64,000 nt of DNA from Algoriphagus aquimarinus (GTDB taxonomy: Bacteria; Bacteroidota; Bacteroidia; Cytophagales; Cyclobacteriaceae): the NCBI RefSeq assembly GCF_007997215.1, contig NZ_VORW01000006.1, forward strand, positions 123,854 to 187,853, read 5' to 3'. Position 1 is the first letter of the stretch; each line of letters begins with the position of its first letter. Positions 48,801 to 56,485 of the stretch are shown in pieces. Made by a program: the position numbers and the translations under genes. A model generated the notes under the pieces. It saw only the letters and a program-made list of their open reading frames with translations. It did not search any database and had not been told where the DNA came from.

Positions 48801-50137
48801 ATTCGGCAGGTGCAGAGGTTCAGCGTCCATTAGCAACGGTGGTAGTTGGAGGATTGATTTCTGCTACTTTCCTGACACTGATTGTACTTCCTGTTTTGTA
48901 CGTATTATTCAAAACCAAATCAGGAGGATCTTCTTCCTCTTCCAAGAAAGTCTTGACTTCCTTGGTGCTTATTTCCATGATTTCTTTTGCTGCAAAAGCA
49001 CAAGAAACTCCATTAACATTGGAGCAGGCAGTAGAAATAGGAATGGAACGAAATCTCAATCTTAAAGCAGCAGACAAATCTTTAGAGATGGCTAATACCA
49101 AGATTGGTCAAGGCTGGAATCTGGATAAGACCAACGTTTATTATTCAGAAGATAAAAATGATATCGCTGAAAACGGAGTCTTCAACAGGAAGTGGGGAAT
49201 TAGTCAAACCCTTGCCTTTCCTACACTCTATGGCGCACAAAGAAATGCGCTGGAAGCCGGAGCAGAAATGCAGCTCAGCCAATTTGAACTGCAAAAGAGA
49301 AAGTTGACTGGTGAGATAAGTAAAGGATTTATTCAGGTGAAATATTGGCAGGACTTGATCCGAAACTACAATTACCTAGACTCGTTGTATTCCGAATTTT
49401 CCAGAGCTGCTTCACGCAAGTTTGAAACAGGTGAGAGCAATTATCTGGAGAAATTGACTGCTGAAGGAAAGCGTCAGGAGATTGGGTTAAAGAAATCTGA
49501 GGCCAATGAGAATTACCTAATGGCGATGGATCATCTGAAACTACTGTTAAACTGGGAAGATGAGTTGGTGCTTGCGGAGGAAGAGATTACCCTCGACACT
49601 TCATTGATGCAAGATTGGTCTACGCACCCTGGAGTACAATACTATGAAAGTGCCGTAAGTCAATCTGGGTATCAGATTCAAACCGAAAAGCGAAAGCTTC
49701 TTCCTGATATTACCATGGACGTGTTCCGTGGGACAAATCCTGGAGCAAATGCAAAAGTCTATCCTGGATTCCATGCTGGTTTGGCTATTCCACTCTTTTT
49801 TGGTGCTCAAAAAGCTAATGTTCAAAGCAGTGAATTTCAGCAACAAAAAATTCAATTGGAAGCAGAGCAATATAGAAATCAACTGGAAAACCGAGCACAG
49901 CAATTACATAGACAACTTGATCAGAACATTCGAGTGATCACCTATTATGAGGAGGAAGGCAAAACTCTTTCACTTCAGATACTTGAGCAAGCTCAGAGAT
50001 CATACCAAGAAGGAGAAATTGATTTTCTCCAATACGTCCAATTAATGGAAAATTCCAGGACGATCACATTACAATACTTGCAAAGCAAATTTGCATATCA
50101 ACAAACTATTTTGGAAATCAACTACCTTCTGAACTAA
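45812..50137 (+). CDS. CusA/CzcA heavy-metal RND pump fused to a TolC-like outer-membrane factor
   Basis: This is a 1441-residue polyprotein-like fusion. Residues 1 to about 1035 are a complete HME-type RND pump. The TM4 proton-relay motif reads GAIDFGIIIDGAVIIVEYI, and the last helices end VLPVLYVLF. A short Gly/Ser/Lys linker follows, then a second signal-like stretch KKVLTSLVLISMISFAAKA (1045-1063) with a signal-peptidase-type site before Q1064. Residues 1064-1441 form a TolC/OEP protein (TPLTLEQAVEIGMERNLNLKAADK to the end). The pump stays in the inner membrane, so the chain presumably has to be cut to free the outer-membrane part. The adaptor gene overlaps by 1 bp. Confidence 0.95.
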   Translation: MLDKIIQWSIGHKLIIFIFIAAWIGFGVYSLSNLPIGAVPDVTTNQVQVITTSRNLATEDVEKYLTYPVELEMANLPGIVEIRSISKFGLSVVTIVFEDKMGTYLPRQLIAERIKMAEKSIPAGFGTPTMGPISTGLGEIYQYVIDVEPGYESEYTTTDLRTIQDWVVRRQLSGIEGVVEVNTWGGFLKQYEVAINPERLKGMQIDIADVFKAMEMNNSIAGGGYIEKTNESFFIRGEGLVASLEDIGNIVVDVRNGAPIYIRDIAEVGFGHANRFGAVTANGEGEKVLGQVMMLKGADSKGTIDRVKTRLEEMKTSLPEGVVINGFLDRSELIGKTTFTIAENLILGCLIVVFVVVLLLGNFRSGLVVASVIPLALLFALSMMYIFGVDANLMSLGAIDFGIIIDGAVIIVEYIAFQFTKADSQLVGLTKDQIQEKKDEISFRGASKMMHSAIFGQIIIIIVFIPILSLTGVEGKMFRPMAEVFSFALVGAMILGLTYVPVVSALFLKTTPPGPKNISTRIIKGITKVYEPAITWALDHTKVVLITAFGLLVGTILIFTTMGSEFVPTLDEGDFVIQPFLKTGTTLTNTVETITEIEKILKQFPEVNQIVTRIGAAEIPTDPMSMEESDVIVTLIPRSEWTTVETKDELAEKFKEALSIIPGMAFEFTQPIEMRFNELITGVRADLAIKVFGEDLDVLLSTAQEIEAAIQGVEGAADIILEKVDGLPQMKIEYNRGKIAKFGLNISDLNQIVTMGFAGMTAGTVFEGEKQFDLVVRFAEPFRKDIKNLEQASIQLPNGGSVPLSELATISYTKGPAKISRDNTQRRVVIGVNVRNRDLQSVVDDIQAIVNNQIDLPAGYRVDYGGQFENLQQARNRLMIAVPVALFLIFILLYFAFSSTKDALMIYSAIPLSAIGGILLLWARDMPFSISAGVGFIALFGIAVLNGIVLIEHFKSMESHYTNIKDLVIKGAKERLRPVLLTAAAAALGFLPMAISNSAGAEVQRPLATVVVGGLISATFLTLIVLPVLYVLFKTKSGGSSSSSKKVLTSLVLISMISFAAKAQETPLTLEQAVEIGMERNLNLKAADKSLEMANTKIGQGWNLDKTNVYYSEDKNDIAENGVFNRKWGISQTLAFPTLYGAQRNALEAGAEMQLSQFELQKRKLTGEISKGFIQVKYWQDLIRNYNYLDSLYSEFSRAASRKFETGESNYLEKLTAEGKRQEIGLKKSEANENYLMAMDHLKLLLNWEDELVLAEEEITLDTSLMQDWSTHPGVQYYESAVSQSGYQIQTEKRKLLPDITMDVFRGTNPGANAKVYPGFHAGLAIPLFFGAQKANVQSSEFQQQKIQLEAEQYRNQLENRAQQLHRQLDQNIRVITYYEEEGKTLSLQILEQAQRSYQEGEIDFLQYVQLMENSRTITLQYLQSKFAYQQTILEINYLLN

Positions 50138-51297
50138 TGAAGAATTACACCATAAAATCAATATTGTCTATTTCGCTAGTGGCTAGCAGCCTGTTGTTCT
50201 TTCAATGCACAGGATCAGGAGCACCCGAATCAGAGGCAGTAGAAGTGGAAGCAGGAACAACTTCTGGACCTTTTATTACTGTTTCAGACAAGCAATTCGA
50301 GACGATGAAAATGACTTGGGGAAGCCCTAAGTTGGAGGAGTTTTCTGAAGGGATTTCGGTACAGGGAATGGTGAAAGTTCCTGTGGAAGGTATCCAGGAG
50401 ATTTCAGCTTATTTCGGAGGCTATGTTAGCGGTTTAGAGATGTTGGAAGGAGAGGCAGTTCGAAAAGGACAAGTGCTTTTCTATCTCGAGAACCCTGATT
50501 TTATCCGTTTGCAGCAGGATTTTCTGGAAGCAAATAGCCAGTTGAGTTATTTACAAGCAGAATATGAGCGTCAGAAAACTTTGTTTGGGGAGAAAATTTC
50601 TTCACAGAAGAACTACCTGAAAGCTGAAGCAGATTTTCAGTCTACAAAAGCCAAGGCAGAGAGTTTGAAGCGTCAATTGGCGATGATCAATATCAATGCA
50701 GATCAATTGAAGCCCGAAAATATTCGATCTAAAGTTCCAGTATATTCTCCTATTAATGGATTTGTAGAGGCAATTCATTTGGTTCAAGGTTCATTCTTAG
50801 ATGTGGCAGGAAAAGCAATGACATTGATCAGCACCGAACATATGCATATGGAGTTAGTGATTTTTGAGAAGGATGCGGCTAGAATTCATAAGGGGCAAAA
50901 AGTGCAGATTTCTATTCCGGATCTCGCTGGTAAGAAGTTAGAAGCTGAAGTGTTTATGGTAGGAAAGTCTATTAATAGCGATCGTCAGATTAATGTTCAC
51001 GCTGATTTAATTAACGAAGAAGATGAGGCTTTGCTAGTAACGGGGATGTTCGTGGAGGCGAAGTTGATTATGGATCCGAAAGAAGCATGGGTAGTGCCAG
51101 TGACTTCGGTGATCGCATCTGAAGGACAAAACTTTGTATTGGTGCAGCGTGAAAAAACTGAAACCGGATTTAGATTGGAGAAAGTTGCAGTGCAGACAGG
51201 ACTGACAAGCGAAAGTATGATAGAGCTCCTGCCAAATGAGTCATTTGACGCAAATACTTTGATTCTAACCAAAGGAGGATTTAATCTCCTGCCATAA
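50137..51297 (+). CDS. CusB-like RND periplasmic adaptor, lipoprotein
   Basis: This 386-residue adaptor has a signal and lipobox ending LLFFQC (C24). Barrel-sandwich hybrid halves are near 90-115 (ISAYFGGYVSGLEMLEGEAVRKGQVLFYLENPDF) and 200-220 (VYSPINGFVEAIHLVQGSFLD). An alpha-hairpin (125-190) and barrel domains with STEHMHMELVIFEKDAARIHKGQ complete it. Met and His in that last segment would suit metal contact. It connects the pump and the TolC-like part of the gene before it; TAATG overlap couples translation. It closes the metal-efflux unit. Confidence 0.93.
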   Translation: MKNYTIKSILSISLVASSLLFFQCTGSGAPESEAVEVEAGTTSGPFITVSDKQFETMKMTWGSPKLEEFSEGISVQGMVKVPVEGIQEISAYFGGYVSGLEMLEGEAVRKGQVLFYLENPDFIRLQQDFLEANSQLSYLQAEYERQKTLFGEKISSQKNYLKAEADFQSTKAKAESLKRQLAMININADQLKPENIRSKVPVYSPINGFVEAIHLVQGSFLDVAGKAMTLISTEHMHMELVIFEKDAARIHKGQKVQISIPDLAGKKLEAEVFMVGKSINSDRQINVHADLINEEDEALLVTGMFVEAKLIMDPKEAWVVPVTSVIASEGQNFVLVQREKTETGFRLEKVAVQTGLTSESMIELLPNESFDANTLILTKGGFNLLP

Positions 51298-51430
51298 GGG
51301 TTGCTTATTGCCACGGAGTTCGGGGCGATGCCCTGAGGGGCACAAGTAAGAGTTTTATCCGTTTATGTTACCTGACTAATCGGGAAAGGCAGGCAATAAC
51401 GTCGGGGATGTACTATTAACAAGCATTTTC

Positions 51431-52666
51431 TCAGCTCTTCGAGTTGTCAGGTAAAGTTGAAGGTTTAGGAATGGTCAGGAAGTAAAGTATCACAAAAAGA
51501 GTAACCGTGGCTGTCATAAGAAAGGCGGTAGTGGCTCCGAACTGAAACCAAATTAAACCGGTGAGTGTGCTTGCCAACATGGTGCATATGCTTTGCAGTC
51601 CGGAAAATGTCCCGATTGCTGTTGCTGTATCTTTCTTGTCGGTTATGTTTGAAATCCAGGCTTTTGAAATACCTTCGGTGGCAGAGGCATAGATACCATA
51701 AAGAAAAAATAGTCCGAAAAAAAAATATAGGTTAGTGTTGACCGACATCCCGAAATAGACGATAGAAAATAGTCCAAGGCCGATAATGAATATTTTTTTG
51801 AGCCCTACTTTGTCAGCAAGAATACCAATAGGAAAAGCAAAAAGGGCATAAATAAGATTGTAGAAAATATATACTCCGATCACCCAAGTATCGTCAAGTC
51901 CAGCTTGTTTTGCCTGAAGCAGGAGGAATATATCAGAGCTGTTGAAAAGCGTAAAAACCAAAAGGCCTATAACGACTTTCCGGTATGCTGTAGGACTTAC
52001 TTTCCAGTAATGTAGGAATGAGAAAAATGGCGTTTTGACCTTTTGGGCATGCTCTTTTACATTTTTATCCTTTAGATATAAGGAAGAAAGCACTGCCAAT
52101 AGCCCTGGGATAAATGCAATATAAAAAAGTGTCTTGTAGTCTTCTGGATAGAAATACAAGTATAACAAAGCCAGTATTGGGCCAATGACTGCACCTAAGG
52201 TGTCCATGGAACGATGAAATCCAAAAACTTTTGCCTTGGTTTCTGGAGTTGCTTCGTCAGAAAGAATTGCGTCCCGTGCACCTGTGCGAATACCCTTTCC
52301 AAAGCGGTCAATAGTTCGCGCAAAGAATATCCAAAGTGGAAAGGTGAAAATTGCCATCATCGGTTTGGAAATGGTGCTGAAGGCATAGCCAATTTGTACA
52401 AAAGGAACTCTTCTGCCCGAGAGGTCTGAAAGCTTACCAAAATAGCCCTTGCTAATTCCTGCCGTTGCCTCTGCTACACCTTCTAGGATTCCAATCAGTA
52501 CGATTGAGAAGCCAATGGTTTTTAGGTAAATCGGCATGATGGGATATAGCATTTCGCTGGCTGTGTCAGTCAGCAAGCTAACTACTGATAAAACCCAAAC
52601 TGCCCTGGTTATATATTTCAAATTCTTATCCTGTTTACCAAAAATTAAAACTGAAGTACTCGTCAT
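51431..52666 (-). CDS. MFS transporter
   Basis: This 411-residue inner-membrane carrier has twelve predicted helices. MFS hallmarks are the loop 2-3 motif GYFGKLSDLSGRRVPFV near 76-92 and the helix-5-like GFHRSMDTLGAVIGP near 150-164. The internal repeat IGILADKVGLKKIFIIG lies in the second half. It is similar to drug- or metabolite-exporting members, but substrate is not evident. It is convergent with the metal-efflux operon and has no partner gene. Start: ATG at 52666. Confidence 0.88.
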   Translation of the reverse strand: MTSTSVLIFGKQDKNLKYITRAVWVLSVVSLLTDTASEMLYPIMPIYLKTIGFSIVLIGILEGVAEATAGISKGYFGKLSDLSGRRVPFVQIGYAFSTISKPMMAIFTFPLWIFFARTIDRFGKGIRTGARDAILSDEATPETKAKVFGFHRSMDTLGAVIGPILALLYLYFYPEDYKTLFYIAFIPGLLAVLSSLYLKDKNVKEHAQKVKTPFFSFLHYWKVSPTAYRKVVIGLLVFTLFNSSDIFLLLQAKQAGLDDTWVIGVYIFYNLIYALFAFPIGILADKVGLKKIFIIGLGLFSIVYFGMSVNTNLYFFFGLFFLYGIYASATEGISKAWISNITDKKDTATAIGTFSGLQSICTMLASTLTGLIWFQFGATTAFLMTATVTLFVILYFLTIPKPSTLPDNSKS

Positions 52667-53023
52667 TTAGGATCGCCTCAGCCTTACCTAGTGATGCATT
52701 TTTTGTGAAGCTAGTTAGCCAATTTACCGGTATATGTTATTCTTTTTTTAGGTTAAAAAACTAAACTTTTTATACTGTTATAAGAGCTTGGTATAAATCA
52801 TCGGTCTTCATTACCTCTATCGTGATCGGTGTGAATATATAGCGCCTTGTCTTCCCAATCCATAGGAACAGGAGAAAGAAAAGTACCAGATGGCAACCGA
52901 AAGTAGGACTGCAATCCGAGATAGCTAAAGGTCGACTTATTGAATCTTTAGACTTGGGCATTCTATTGACTTTTTTTTTACAGCTTTCAAGAGTCTATCT
53001 TGAGTGTAATAAACCCAGCTCAA
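52667..53023. other. Intergenic region with a short protein-like open stretch
   Basis: This 357-bp gap lies between divergent MFS and GH130 genes. On the minus strand, 52798-52947 is open for 49 codons between TAA and TGA and reads like natural protein (FSYLGLQSYFRLPSGTFLSP, then MDWEDKALYIHTDHDRGNEDR). It lacks an upstream start codon and may be the tail of a lost gene; I do not recognise it. A different minus-strand frame (52770-52961) has an ATG but no protein character. The remainder is A/T-rich and would hold the two promoters. Confidence 0.35.
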
Positions 53024-54124
53024 ATGAAGAAGTCGATCTCATTCCTCCTACTCTTATTTTCTTTTTTGTCTCTCCAAGCTCAGGAAAAATCCTGGATGCT
53101 AGGGCCTTTCCTTAGACCAGAAGCGGCCAAGCCTATTATCGCTCCGCTGAGCACAACGACTTTTGTAGATCCAATGACTGGCAAAACTGTAGCTTGGGAG
53201 TCCATGGCTACATTTAATCCGGCTGCTATAGCTAGAAACGGTGAAGTGTTTGTGCTCTATCGGGCGGAAGAAAAACTGGGAGAAAAAGAAATTGGTGGGC
53301 ATACCTCCAGAATTGGTTTGGCCACCTCAGCAGATGGTTTTGCTTTCGAGCGGGAGCCTGAACCGATTTTTTACCCGAAAGAAGATAATCAAAAGGAATT
53401 TGAATGGACTGGAGGTACTGAGGATCCCCGAATCGTAGAAACTAGCGAAGGAATGTATGTCCTGACCTACACGCAATGGAATAGGGATGTGCCTAGACTC
53501 GCCGTCGCCACGTCAAAAGACTTGCGAAATTGGGAAAAACATGGGCCGATTTTCAAAGATTGGAAGGATGGAAAATACCATAATACAGAATCCAAATCCG
53601 GGGCTATAGTCACTGAACTGAAGGACGGCAAGTTAACAGCGGCAAAAATAGATGGGAAATACTGGATGTATTACGGGGTGCCACACATTTGGCTGGCTAC
53701 TTCAGAAGATTTGGTCCACTGGCAGCCGGTAGAAAATCATGAGGGAAATCGGGTTCCGGTACTTAGTCCTAGACCCGGATACTTTGATTCATGGTTGGTA
53801 GAGGCAGGTCCTCCTCCAGTGCTGACCAAAGATGGAATCGTAGTGCTTTACAATGCTGGCAATTCCCAGCAAGTTGGAGTGAAAAATCTGGGAAACCGGG
53901 TCTATACGGGTGGGCAGGCACTTTTCTCTGCTACGGAGCCTTGGAAACTTCTCGATCGTGTAGAAACGCCCTTTATTCAACCAACACTCGATTTTGAAAA
54001 ATCAGGGCAATACCCAGAGGGAACGACCTTTCTGGAAGGTTTGGTCTATTTCGAAGGCAAATGGTTGCTGTATTATGGAACTGCTGATAGTATGGTGGGT
54101 GTGGTATCTGCCGAGATTGACTAA
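53024..54124 (+). CDS. Secreted GH130-family glycosidase or glycoside phosphorylase
   Basis: From the ATG at 53024 this is a 366-residue protein with signal peptide 1-20 (SLQAQ). It is a five-bladed propeller of the GH130 kind. Supporting segments are FNPAAIARNGEVFVLYRAEE (64-83), the catalytic acid D134 in GTEDPRI, the MYYGVPHIWLATSEDLVHW repeat and the closing FLEGLVYFEGKWLLYYGTAD. GH130 enzymes act on mannosides, by phosphorolysis or, in the secreted Bacteroidota branch, by hydrolysis. The export signal favours hydrolysis, but the phosphate-binding residues were not compared. The frame upstream to 53000 adds eight residues of no obvious meaning. Confidence 0.85.
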   Translation: MKKSISFLLLLFSFLSLQAQEKSWMLGPFLRPEAAKPIIAPLSTTTFVDPMTGKTVAWESMATFNPAAIARNGEVFVLYRAEEKLGEKEIGGHTSRIGLATSADGFAFEREPEPIFYPKEDNQKEFEWTGGTEDPRIVETSEGMYVLTYTQWNRDVPRLAVATSKDLRNWEKHGPIFKDWKDGKYHNTESKSGAIVTELKDGKLTAAKIDGKYWMYYGVPHIWLATSEDLVHWQPVENHEGNRVPVLSPRPGYFDSWLVEAGPPPVLTKDGIVVLYNAGNSQQVGVKNLGNRVYTGGQALFSATEPWKLLDRVETPFIQPTLDFEKSGQYPEGTTFLEGLVYFEGKWLLYYGTADSMVGVVSAEID

Positions 54125-54227
54125 TTGTCTCAACTGGGATATAAGATATGTTCTGATTCTTGTATAGTAAATTAAGGTGTAGTTACAAACTCACCTAACT
54201 GGGGCTTAAATAACTTTAGGATCTATG

Positions 54228-55442
54228 TTAAGTTATCCTCTTCCCTGTTTTCTGATTTAATGCAATAGTAAGTATGGTCATAAGTAAAAGGAATATTCCT
54301 AAAAAAGCCACTAGTGATGAATATCCCGTAAGTGTGGAGATTTTCCCAAAAAGGAAGGGCATCAGCGTAATTCCTACATACGCGCTGGCCATCTGCATTC
54401 CCATGATTTTTTGTGAGTATTTTTCTCCAAAATTCACTGGAGTTTCATGTAATAAACTTGGAAAGATCGGAGCACATCCTAAACCAACAATCAGAAATCC
54501 AGGTAAAAGCAAAGTTTCATAAGGCATGAACAATAATCCCAATCCAATTGCAATCACAGCCTGTCCCAAATAGACCAGTTTTCGGTTGGTGAAGTAATTG
54601 GTTAAGAAACCGGAAAGCATTCTTCCTGCGGTAATACCCACATAATAAAGTGATACCAGTCTTGCTGCTTGATCTGCAGCGTAGCCCTTCTCAAAAACCA
54701 AAAAACTAGCTCCCCATAATCCGAAAGTTGCCTCAATCGTGCAGTAACAAAAGAAGATTAATAGTGCCTGTTTTAATCCTGGTATTGTTTTCAATAGGGT
54801 AAAGAGATTATCAGAATTACCTTTCTGCTCGGGATCATCTGGTTCCCGTTTTCTGTCCCAAAGTGGAAGTGAAATAATCAGGAGCACTACCAAACCGATT
54901 TGAATCCATGCGATCGTGTTATAGCCTCGAGACCAAGAAATTCCTTTGGCTAAATACCCGGCCATTATCATGGGACCAATTGCCGCACCAACTCCCCAAA
55001 AACTATGAAGCCAATTCATATGCTTAGCTTGGTAATGGATTGCTACATAATTGTTGAGTGCAGAATCCACGCTTCCTGCACCCAAACCTAAAGGAATGCC
55101 TAGTAAACACAGGAAAAGGAAGTTATAGGAATAAGAGAATCCCAATAGCGCTATTGCTGTCAGGAATACGCTGATTGTAGTGACTTTAGCCTCTCCAAAC
55201 TTCTGAATCAAACTACCACTAAAAAGACTGGAAATAACGGTGCCTGCTGCCACTATCATCGAGATTATCCCTGCATAATCGACGGGAACATTCAAAAAGT
55301 CGAACATTGCCGGCCAAGCAGATCCCAATAGTGCATCTGGCAATCCAAGACTGATAAATGCCAAATAGATGACGATAAGGAGTAGTAGCTTTTTCAAGGG
55401 TGAGAATAAAAAAGGTTTAATAAAGAAAATGAATAATGACAA
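54228..55442 (-). CDS. MFS transporter (sugar-permease-like)
   Basis: This is a twelve-helix carrier of about 404 residues. The N-terminus FISLGLPDALLGSAWPAMFDFL is typical of the FucP/YbjJ-like MFS branch. A further family stretch is GIPLGLGAGSVDSALNNYVAIHYQAKHMNWLHSFWGVGAAIGP near 117-159. No ATG is available at the front. TTG at 55442 gives the full frame; TTG at 55397 (MKKLLLLIVIYLAF) is an equally good start and leaves a normal first helix. It sits between GH130 and SDR genes, so sugar uptake is likely. It has no terminator that I could see. Confidence 0.86.
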   Translation of the reverse strand: MSLFIFFIKPFLFSPLKKLLLLIVIYLAFISLGLPDALLGSAWPAMFDFLNVPVDYAGIISMIVAAGTVISSLFSGSLIQKFGEAKVTTISVFLTAIALLGFSYSYNFLFLCLLGIPLGLGAGSVDSALNNYVAIHYQAKHMNWLHSFWGVGAAIGPMIMAGYLAKGISWSRGYNTIAWIQIGLVVLLIISLPLWDRKREPDDPEQKGNSDNLFTLLKTIPGLKQALLIFFCYCTIEATFGLWGASFLVFEKGYAADQAARLVSLYYVGITAGRMLSGFLTNYFTNRKLVYLGQAVIAIGLGLLFMPYETLLLPGFLIVGLGCAPIFPSLLHETPVNFGEKYSQKIMGMQMASAYVGITLMPFLFGKISTLTGYSSLVAFLGIFLLLMTILTIALNQKTGKRIT

Positions 55443-55548
55443 GTTATCCTATGTCCTTTTTCCATTTCTGTTTTTCTACGCGTCAGTTCATTTAAAGATG
55501 ATTTCATTTATGTTGAAAAGGAAAGAGAATCAAAAAATCTACTTGCTT

Positions 55549-55601
55549 AAATTCGGCTACAACATCCCTAAATTTGGCTAAGTAGCTGAACTGATTTAGC
55601 C
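55549..55601 (+). promoter_or_regulatory. Direct and inverted repeats at the SDR promoter
   Basis: AAATTCGGCTA (55549-55559) and AAATTTGGCTA (55570-55580) are direct repeats 21 bp apart, two helical turns. GGCTAA (55576-55581) also forms an inverted pair with TTAGCC (55596-55601). TAAATTTG (55569-55576) fits the -7 element and overlaps the second copy. This looks like an operator between the divergent MFS and SDR genes. Confidence 0.4.
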
Positions 55602-55631
55602 GGAGATTTGTAGAAACAAAAACCAAAGATT

Positions 55632-56393
55632 ATGACAGATAGTAAAATAGCATTAGTGACAGGCGGAAGCCGCGGTTTGGGTAGGGATATGGCGATCAAT
55701 CTTGCTAAAAAAGGCATTGATCTGGTGATCACTTATCATACTAATAAAACTGCTGCCGATGAGGTGGTGTCTGAAATAGAGAAACTGGGAAGGACAGGGA
55801 AAGCCTTGCAGTTGGATACCAGCGTGGTGAAGAGTTTTGATGGGTTTTTTGCGCAGCTTGCGGAATACCTGAAAGCGGAAAAGGGAAGAGACAACTTTGA
55901 CTTTTTGATCAATAATGCAGGAACGGGCTTGTATGTGCCGTTTTTGGAAACTACCGAAGAGCAGTTTGATGAAATGTCCGACATCCACTTGAAGGGAGTT
56001 TACTTCCTTTCTCAAAAAGCAGTGCCTCTCCTTGCTGATGGTGGCAGAATCATCAATATTTCTTCAGGATTATCTAGATTCAGTTTACCAAACTCATCCG
56101 CTTATGGTGCCATGAAAGGTGGAGTAGATGTGTTTACAAGATACTTGGCTAAGGAACTAGCTTCACGTAAGATCACGGCAAATGTGGTAGCGCCGGGAGC
56201 GATAGCCACTGAGTTTGGTGGAGGTGAGAATCGGGATAATGAAAAGAAAAGAGCGCTTATATCTGGTGCAACTGCGCTGGGACGCGTTGGGGAGCCAGAG
56301 GATATTGGCGGAGTAGTGGCCTTTTTATGCTCAGAGGATTCCCGCTGGATCAATGGTCAGCGTATCGAAGTTTCAGGTGGGATTTTTCTCTAG
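55632..56393 (+). CDS. Short-chain dehydrogenase/reductase
   Basis: This 253-residue NAD(P)-dependent oxidoreductase of the classical SDR type has a Rossmann motif TGGSRGLG (10-17) and the structural NNAG motif (94-97). The catalytic set is S145 (NISS), Y158 and K162 (SSAYGAMKGG). VAPGAIATEF follows, and the ending SEDSRWINGQRIEVSGG is normal. The Arg at 14 and the absence of an acidic residue at the end of beta-2 (ITYHTNK) suggest NADPH preference. Substrate is unknown; neighbouring sugar genes hint at a sugar or polyol, but FabG-like relatives are equally common. Confidence 0.9.
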   Translation: MTDSKIALVTGGSRGLGRDMAINLAKKGIDLVITYHTNKTAADEVVSEIEKLGRTGKALQLDTSVVKSFDGFFAQLAEYLKAEKGRDNFDFLINNAGTGLYVPFLETTEEQFDEMSDIHLKGVYFLSQKAVPLLADGGRIINISSGLSRFSLPNSSAYGAMKGGVDVFTRYLAKELASRKITANVVAPGAIATEFGGGENRDNEKKRALISGATALGRVGEPEDIGGVVAFLCSEDSRWINGQRIEVSGGIFL

Positions 56394-56485
56394 GCTGAGA
56401 AAGGGCGGGAACTTAGCTGTTAGAACGGAGACTTTATGACAGTACAGGATACTTCTATAATCATTTTCTAAGTATTTTAGAAACT

